Assembly: GCF_002994745.2 (NCBI RefSeq)
Contig: NC_037091.1
Location: 13,144,501-13,208,500 of the forward strand
Reading direction: 5' to 3'
Length of the DNA: 64,000 bases
From: Rosa chinensis
Taxonomy: Eukaryota; Streptophyta; Magnoliopsida; Rosales; Rosaceae
Shown here: one piece after another, positions 58,260 to 64,000 of the stretch
Position numbering within the stretch: the first letter of the stretch is position 1
Layout of the letters: the number at the start of each line of letters is the position of its first letter
Made by a program: the position numbers and the translations under genes
The notes under the pieces: generated by a model
Told to the model about the DNA's origin: nothing
The model's database searches: none
The model's input: only the letters and a program-made list of their open reading frames with translations

Positions 58260-58611
58260 TGTTGAGAATATATACATCCCACATAGGAAAAATGGGACAT
58301 TGCCTATGAGTTTATAAGAGTTTGGGCTACTCCATCCATTGCCAATTGATTTTGGTTGCGAACCCCAAATTACTTTATCATGGTATCAGAGCGGGTTACC
58401 CAGGTGTGCATGCCTAATAGCCACACGGGCTCCACGTCACCCAAAAGTTGTCCACGTGTATGGCTTGAAAATTCGCCACACGTGCGGGGGCGTGTTGAGA
58501 ATATATACATCCCACATGAGAAAAATGGGACATTGGCTATGAGTTTATAAGGGTTTGGGCTACTCCATCCATTGCCAATTAGTTTTGATTGCGAACCCCA
58601 GATTACTATCA
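58260..58611 (+). mobile_element. TRIM retrotransposon 2 (352 bp)
   Basis: Direct LTRs at 58260-58380 and 58493-58611 start TGTTGAGAATATATACATCC and end TTACTWTATCA. Directly after the 5' LTR is TGGTATCAGAGC, an exact primer-binding site for initiator tRNA-Met. Before the 3' LTR is the purine tract GCGGGGGCG. The 112-bp interior is non-coding. Flanks CTCAT and CTTGA do not match, so no TSD is seen. Confidence 0.88.
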
Positions 58612-61304
58612 CTTGATTCTTGGCTCTCTTGGAGATACGAAGAGTCGTTTTTCCTCCTTGGAGTATGAGGCAACTACTCTTCTTTATTTTTGGGTGTCTT
58701 GATTCTTAAATATAATTTCCAATGTTACTGCTATAAATTTTCTAGGGCATGCTTCTTATAATTTGCCCGAGAAAATGCCTTATTACCTATCCAAAATTCC
58801 TAATTACTGCAGTCGGCTATTAACTAGGAAACTAGCATGGCCATCTCTCTGGAGAGCCGGCTGGATTAAAGTCTAGAATTCTTGACTTCAATGCTGGGCG
58901 ATAGCAGAATACGGGCTTGGAATTTGTAACCAAAACCCTATGTAACTAAACTGGGACAAGTAAATATCAAATTATGAGTATCGATCAACTGCATAACCTT
59001 AGGTAATTAAGAAAATATTTTGAAGTTTTAGAAGCTATTATATGAGTCTTGTAAGAAAGGAAAGAAATTGAACGTAAAGAGGCACATGCGCGCATGCCAG
59101 AAGGGCCATACGTGCCCCTTCGGAACTGGATCAGCTGCCTTCGACAGCACCGAACGTAAACCTGAAAACTATGTATATGACAGCTGTATAGCAGAAGGAT
59201 CAAAATGCATGCATATATAGTTCTTGGAAATCTAGTGACGCACACAGTTTTTAATTTCATTGATAAAGATCCAAATGAAATGATATATATGAACGAACCC
59301 TGGGAACCGGTACGTACTAGGGAATGGAGCTACATGCCGGGAGAGCAGAAGGTTATGTTGCAATACTGGTGAATGAGAAGTGTACCTTCAGGTGGTGTTT
59401 GTTTCGTAGGACTGTCATACTCCTCCTTATTTTCTATAATAGTCCTCGACTCCTACAAACTGGGCTATGCTATACTAAGCCATGATTCATGTTTATTGCT
59501 GCGTGGGACAAAGGCTGCTGTACTACCTTGTTTTATAAGAGAAACTCATCAAAGCTCCAACCTTCAATTCTAAGTGCAGAGAAAACGGCTCCATATTACC
59601 TACTAGACATGTGGAAATGTAACAATCAAACAATGCAATCACAAATCCATCTATAAACTATTCTTAAAATGAAAAATCCCAAGAACCAGACATTCATTCC
59701 ACACTAGATTGCTAAAAGTTACAACACACAGAACATAGCTCGTAAAGTTCAAATTTTTGGCATTGTCAATTGAGATTCCAATGCTTAGTAATGCTATTAT
59801 AACCAAATGTTTCAAATTGGGTCAAGTTCTATTTATTTAAGAACAACATCTTGAAACCGAAGAGGAAAATTTTTCTCTGTTTTCAAAGTTCACTCAGCAA
59901 CCCCAAACACCTTACATGGCAATGCCCAGCTTATCATACTCATTTATCAGCACAGAAAATGCATGATACCCAATTTGAATCTCGCAATCTCTGTACTCCT
60001 CCAAAGTCCTTCAGAAAATTTCATCCCTCAAGAGCATATTTATAACTGTCGAATGACACATTGATGCAAAACTTCAATCTTTGGGTGGCCCAGAGAGCAT
60101 TAATCACTGATTTTCGAATTTGATTATGTTTTGGAAGAATTGGTTTCTGGGTTTTCAGCCACCGTCGGGTACACCGTATGTGGTGGTGGTTACGGGTTGA
60201 CGACAGCGGTACTTGAAGAAGTCAATCGGTGACACTCACTGCTAAGGGCTCAATTTCGGGATCCTTTTTTAGGTTCATGACACGTGACCCAATCAACCAC
60301 AACAGTACTTCCTCTTCCATCTCACCTCATACGTACAGATAAAAAAGAATGATTATTCTTTTCCTTTTGCGGCTTCAGAATCAGAATGCCCTATGTAGTA
60401 TTAAGAATTAAGGTCACTGCAATCATTCTCCAATTATATTAACTTATTCATGCTGATGCAGGCATGGACTGGACTGGACAGGACAAGTACTCAATTGGAA
60501 TATGGCTCTTTCCGATCAGCTTTCCAGCACGTACATGTCGGGAGATGTATAGCTGAAGAATGAGGATCTGACCTGCTTAATTACTCGATCCCTGCCTCAT
60601 ACAACAAATAATAAAGAAGAGTAGTTGCCTCATACCCCAAGGAGAAAAAACGACTCTTCTTATCTCCAAGAGACGGCAAAGAATCTGGTGACACCCGGTT
60701 TTAAGCAGTACAATGTTTCAAGCTGCTAACATGATTCTTTTTTTTGGGGGTTTCAAGCTGGATATCAAGTTGCTAACATGATTCTTTTTATTGAGGATGA
60801 AAACTAAACTTTTATTTAATAAAAAAAAATTCAAAAAAATTAAGCAGATTTAATTATATAGTACTCAGATTTTCATACTGCGTCAGCCAAAAATGATTAT
60901 CATCTGAGGAAGGTAGAAAATCAATAAAAAAATTGACTTTCTGATAAAGACCGAATGAAACTTTATTTTCTTGTCCAATCAACGCAAAACAAAAGAAACA
61001 AAGCAACACATTTTATTTGAATCCAGTTGAATTCTCATGCCAATTAAAATCAGCAACTTATTAATTAATTCGAGGTAGCTTGCAAGTCGTTGGCTTTACA
61101 ATCATCACAAACCACAGTCGACTTTGTGTACATAAACTCACAAGTTGGACAAACTCACTTATGGAATTATTGTAAGGCGTTTAATTAGAAGGGTAGTAGG
61201 ATTGAGAATTTAACAAAACAATAAAAAAAAAGAAGAAGGAGAGAACTGAGTTAATTAACCTATGAATTAGATATGTCAACGGACCATTCCCTTAATAGCA
61301 CTGT
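58612..61304. other. Gene-free stretch upstream of MOT1
   Basis: No gene can be supported; open frames here are under 95 codons and lack domains. GCTAACATGATTCTTTTT occurs twice at about 60726-60790. The last ~300 bases should contain the MOT1 promoter. Confidence 0.45.
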
Positions 61305-61312
61305 TATAAATA
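61305..61312 (+). promoter_or_regulatory. TATA box of MOT1
   Basis: TATAAATA about 45 bases upstream of ATG 61357. An in-frame ATG at 61273 lies above this box, so the shorter start is favoured. Confidence 0.6.
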
Positions 61313-61356
61313 AGACTTATACTTACGTTAAGTACTTGTACACTCGATCACTCACA

Positions 61357-62759
61357 ATGGAGTCCCAAAATCAGCAACTCCCCCAAACCCAACTAACCCA
61401 AAACTTTTCTCCAGCCAAGTTTCCGGTCAAAGTTCTACACCAAGTGAAATCCAATCTAACCTTCCGATCGAAATGGGCCGAATTGAACGGCGCAATGGGC
61501 GACTTGGGCACCTACATCCCCATAGTGGTCGCTCTAACCCTAGCTAGGGACTTAAACCTCGGCACCACACTGATCTTCACTGGGATCTACAACATCATCA
61601 CCGGTGCCATTTACGGTGTCCCCATGCCGGTCCAACCCATGAAGGCCATTGCCGCCACGGCTCTCTCCAACCCGGATTTTGGCGTTCCAGAGATCATGGC
61701 CGCCGGGCTCATTACCGGCGGGACCCTCATCTTTTTGGGGGCCACTGGTTTGATGAAATTGGCGTACAAACTAATCCCTATGTCTGTTGTTAGGGGTATT
61801 CAATTAGCACAAGGCCTATCATTTGCGTTGACCGCAGTGAAATACATTAAGAAGGTTCAGAACCTTCCTAAATCAAAGTCTCTGGGGCAGAGGCACTGGT
61901 TTGGCTTAGATGGGTTGGCGTTGGGCATTGTCTGTACTGGTTTCATTGTTCTTGTGAATGGTGCAGGCGACGAATATCTTCGTTGCCGTCAAGGGGATCA
62001 GGCTGTTAGTGCTGATGTGTGTGAGGAAAAAAGCCCAGCAGTAAAAGATGGAGGAAAGTTGTGGGCAAAATTCCTTCAGCTTTTCTGATATTTGTGCTGG
62101 GTGTGATTTTGGCTTTTATAAGAAAGCCAAAAGTTGTGAATGAAATTAGGTTCGGTCCATCTGCTATGGAGGTAGTGAAGATATCTAGACATGCATGGAA
62201 AGATGGGTTCATCAAAGGAGCTATTCCACAGCTGCCTTTGTCAATACTGAACTCGGTGATTGCTGTGTGCAAATTGTCCTCGGATCTTTTCCCTGAGAGG
62301 GACTTCTCTCCCTCTTCGATTTCAGTGACCGTCGGGTTGATGAATGTGGTAGGTTGCTGGTTTGGAGCCTTGCCCATGTGTCACGGGGCGGGGGGCCTGG
62401 CAGGGCAGTTCAAATTTGGGGGCAGGACTGGTGCGTGTGTGGCGCTGCTCGGGGCGGCCAAGTTTTTGTTGGGATTGGTTTTGGGGACCTCTTTGGTGAG
62501 AATTCTGAGCCAGTTTCCGGTTGGCGTTTTGGGGGTTCTGCTTTTGTTTGCTGGGATTGAACTGGCAATGTGTGCTAGAGACATGAACACCAAGGATGAA
62601 GCCTTTGTGATGCTTATTTGCACTGCTGTCTCACTAGTAGGCTCAAGTGCAGCACTAGGGTTTGTGGTTGCGATGATTGTGTATGGCCTTCTTTGGCTAA
62701 GAAAATTCGCCTGCAGGAACGAACCTTTGGATTCTCTGACATCTGCGGAGGGTCCGTAG
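61357..62759 (+). CDS. MOT1: Molybdate transporter MOT1, frameshifted at an A-run
   Basis: Two overlapping frames together cover one MOT1 (SULTR5-type) protein of about 467 residues. The first (from 61357) holds ELNGAMGDLGTYIPIV, GVPMPVQPMKAIAA, and SVVRGIQLAQGLSFA. The second (to 62759) holds KIPSAFLIFVLGVILAF, AIPQLPLSILNSVIAV, MCHGAGGLAGQFKFGGR, and GVLGVLLLFAGIELAMCARD. Both signature motifs (PMPVQPMKAIAA and MCHGAGGLAGQ) are intact, and about ten membrane segments are present. The family moves molybdate with high affinity at the plasma or endomembrane. The break is a missing base near the A6 run at 62027-62032; one more A would join the frames as EEKKPSSKRWRKVVGKIP. Either this allele is dead or the base was lost in sequencing or assembly. 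No intron. Confidence 0.88.
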
Positions 62760-63445
62760 TACATCCATGGTATCTGGGCTTGTATTTGATTGATTATACT
62801 TGATAGATGTAGGAGTCGGATTTGAATTGGTGCTCCGAGGAAGCAGTCGTTGAGGTTTACTCACTGGCGATGTGAGTTTCCTACTTCTAGCTTGCAGATT
62901 TTATTTTCCACTTACACTGTAGATCTGTTGATCTCTTTGTATGAATATAAGTATGTTATATCTATACTATTATTAAGAGAAGAGATTTTGTTAGCCAAAA
63001 TCAAAAATTTTGACAGAAATGACCTTAAGAGATTAAAATACTTTGAGAATTAATTAAATCACAAGGGATATTACGACAATTACAAATTATATTTTTCTTA
63101 ATAAAAATAAACAAAATAAATCCCACAACCCACTTTTCTCTCCCACTAACTTCTCTCTGTAATAACCGTTTTCTTCCATTATCTTTTCTTTTTTATTTTC
63201 TGAAAAAAAAAAAAAAATTTACTTGCATATGCAGAGCATGTATGGAGGAAGGCAGTCATTAACTACTACTTGCACTCTAGAATTATACATATTTTATGCT
63301 TTGCTATCCAACCAAATCCCGTGGTGAGTACTAAATGTATGTTTAGTGCGACTTCACCATAGTCTCAGCTTCACTCATGCATCCAATTACTTTATGCCTT
63401 GCACCGTCTTGCCAACATTCTCTTCTTTGCAATCAGGTTCTTAGG
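62760..63445. other. Gene-free stretch after MOT1
   Basis: Probable MOT1 3' UTR to about 63.0 kb, then AT-rich DNA with an A-run at 63205. No gene is seen. Confidence 0.45.
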
Positions 63446-63771
63446 GCTAGTTTGGGATTGCTGTGACTTTTAAAAAAAAAATCCTGGTGCTGCTGTGTTG
63501 TGAGAATAATCAACTGTGAATTAAAACAGATTTGTGTTTGATAAATAATATTTTTAAAATGGTTGTCAATATATAAAACAACTCCAGAGCATGTTTTGAT
63601 CCACAACAACTTCTAAAAGCAACCTCTGGGCTGCCTCTAAAATCTGCTGCTAGTGACCTATAACTTTAAATTAAAGCTACTTTTTATTTATTTACCAAAC
63701 ACAATACAATCTAAAATTTTAAACAAAAGATGATTTTTTTTTAAAAGCAAAGCAGTCGCAAACGGGGCTTT
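63446..63771. mobile_element. hAT-like MITE
   Basis: Left GGGCTAGTTTGGGATTGCTG with TTTTAAAAA and right (reverse-complemented) AGCCCCGTTTGCGACTGCTT with TTTTAAAA form imperfect inverted ends of about 30 bases, as in common plant hAT MITEs. TSD not resolved; ends approximate. Confidence 0.55.
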
Positions 63772-63790
63772 CCTATTGATGGATTACTTG

Positions 63791-64000
63791 CACGACAAGA
63801 AAAAACATGTTTAACAACATACAATTCATGTTGTCAATCACTTTCGACGACATTCAACGCATGTTGTAGATGTCAGAGTCATTAAAAGTCCAAGAGTCCT
63901 TAACATCACGTTTTGCATGTTGTCGAAAAGAAGCGTAGCAAGTTGTTCTAATTATTCAACAATGAGCTTTGCATGTAGTCATAAATTTTCGACAACGTTT
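63791..64000 (+). mobile_element. CACTA (En/Spm)-like transposon, left end
   Basis: CACGACAAGAAAAAACATG resembles the plant CACTA terminal repeat CACTACAAGAAAA with one mismatch in the first five bases. It is followed by repeated subterminal motifs in both orientations (ACAACAT, ATGTTGTC, TCGACAAC), typical of transposase-binding sites. The element runs past the window edge. Confidence 0.55.

Noticed and set aside
61273..61356. Upstream in-frame start for MOT1 at 61273
   Set aside because: It lies above the TATA box at 61305, and MOT1 proteins start MESQ-like, matching 61357.

Overview
This is nuclear DNA from a flowering plant, most likely a eudicot. The genes have GT-AG introns, plant-only families are present (NCED, PB1-Raf kinase, MOT1, ZFWD-type CCCH-WD40, NAC, PPR, F-box), and intergenic DNA is AT-rich and full of plant transposons (Copia remnants, TRIMs, solo LTRs, LINE-type retroposons, MULE, Harbinger and CACTA elements). 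A rosid such as a Rosaceae species is possible, but I cannot prove it from the sequence alone.

Region 1 (1-23 kb) is an accessory mosaic. A segmental duplication is seen as four collinear direct block pairs: 51-304 with 13888-14127, 3490-4740 with 15793-16604, 8215-8530 with 17887-18113, and 10972-11188 with 18330-18551. Copy B holds an intact intronless CCCH zinc-finger/WD40 gene. At the same place, between the same promoter/leader and the same 3' end, copy A holds an unrelated NAC gene, now broken by a frameshift, an in-frame stop and a 2.1 kb solo LTR with a perfect 5-bp target duplication. Around them lie two related TIR elements (one carrying a PPR gene fragment, both carrying a hairpin-forming minisatellite), F-box fragments, a LINE-type retroposon whose empty site survives in the other copy, a Harbinger-like element, and a fragment of a CDC48C-like AAA-ATPase gene.

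Region 2 (23-30 kb) holds retroelement debris: a tandem array of tRNA-like units, Copia fragments in both orientations with a recent ~0.9 kb tandem duplication, a complete TRIM (two LTRs, PBS, PPT, TSD), and a second LINE-type insertion.

Region 3 (30-63 kb) carries four recognisable genes: a potassium-channel beta subunit/aldo-keto reductase (KAB1-like, four exons), a PB1-domain Raf-like MAPKKK (nine coding exons), NCED6-like 9-cis-epoxycarotenoid dioxygenase (single exon, minus strand), and the molybdate transporter MOT1 (single exon, with a one-base frameshift at an A-run). NCED (ABA synthesis), a B4-type Raf kinase (osmotic-stress/SnRK2 input) and MOT1 (molybdenum supply, needed by ABA-aldehyde oxidase) all touch ABA biology. 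Nothing in the sequence shows that this closeness is more than chance. Between NCED and MOT1 lie about 14 kb of transposon-rich DNA, including a 2.8 kb solo LTR with perfect TSD, a MULE-type MITE with perfect 9-bp TSD and a second TRIM. A CACTA-like end begins at the right edge.

I found no clearly new enzymatic system. The most unusual structures are the promoter-sharing NAC/CCCH paralogous locus, the hairpin minisatellite carried by the two related TIR elements, and the tandem tRNA-like array.
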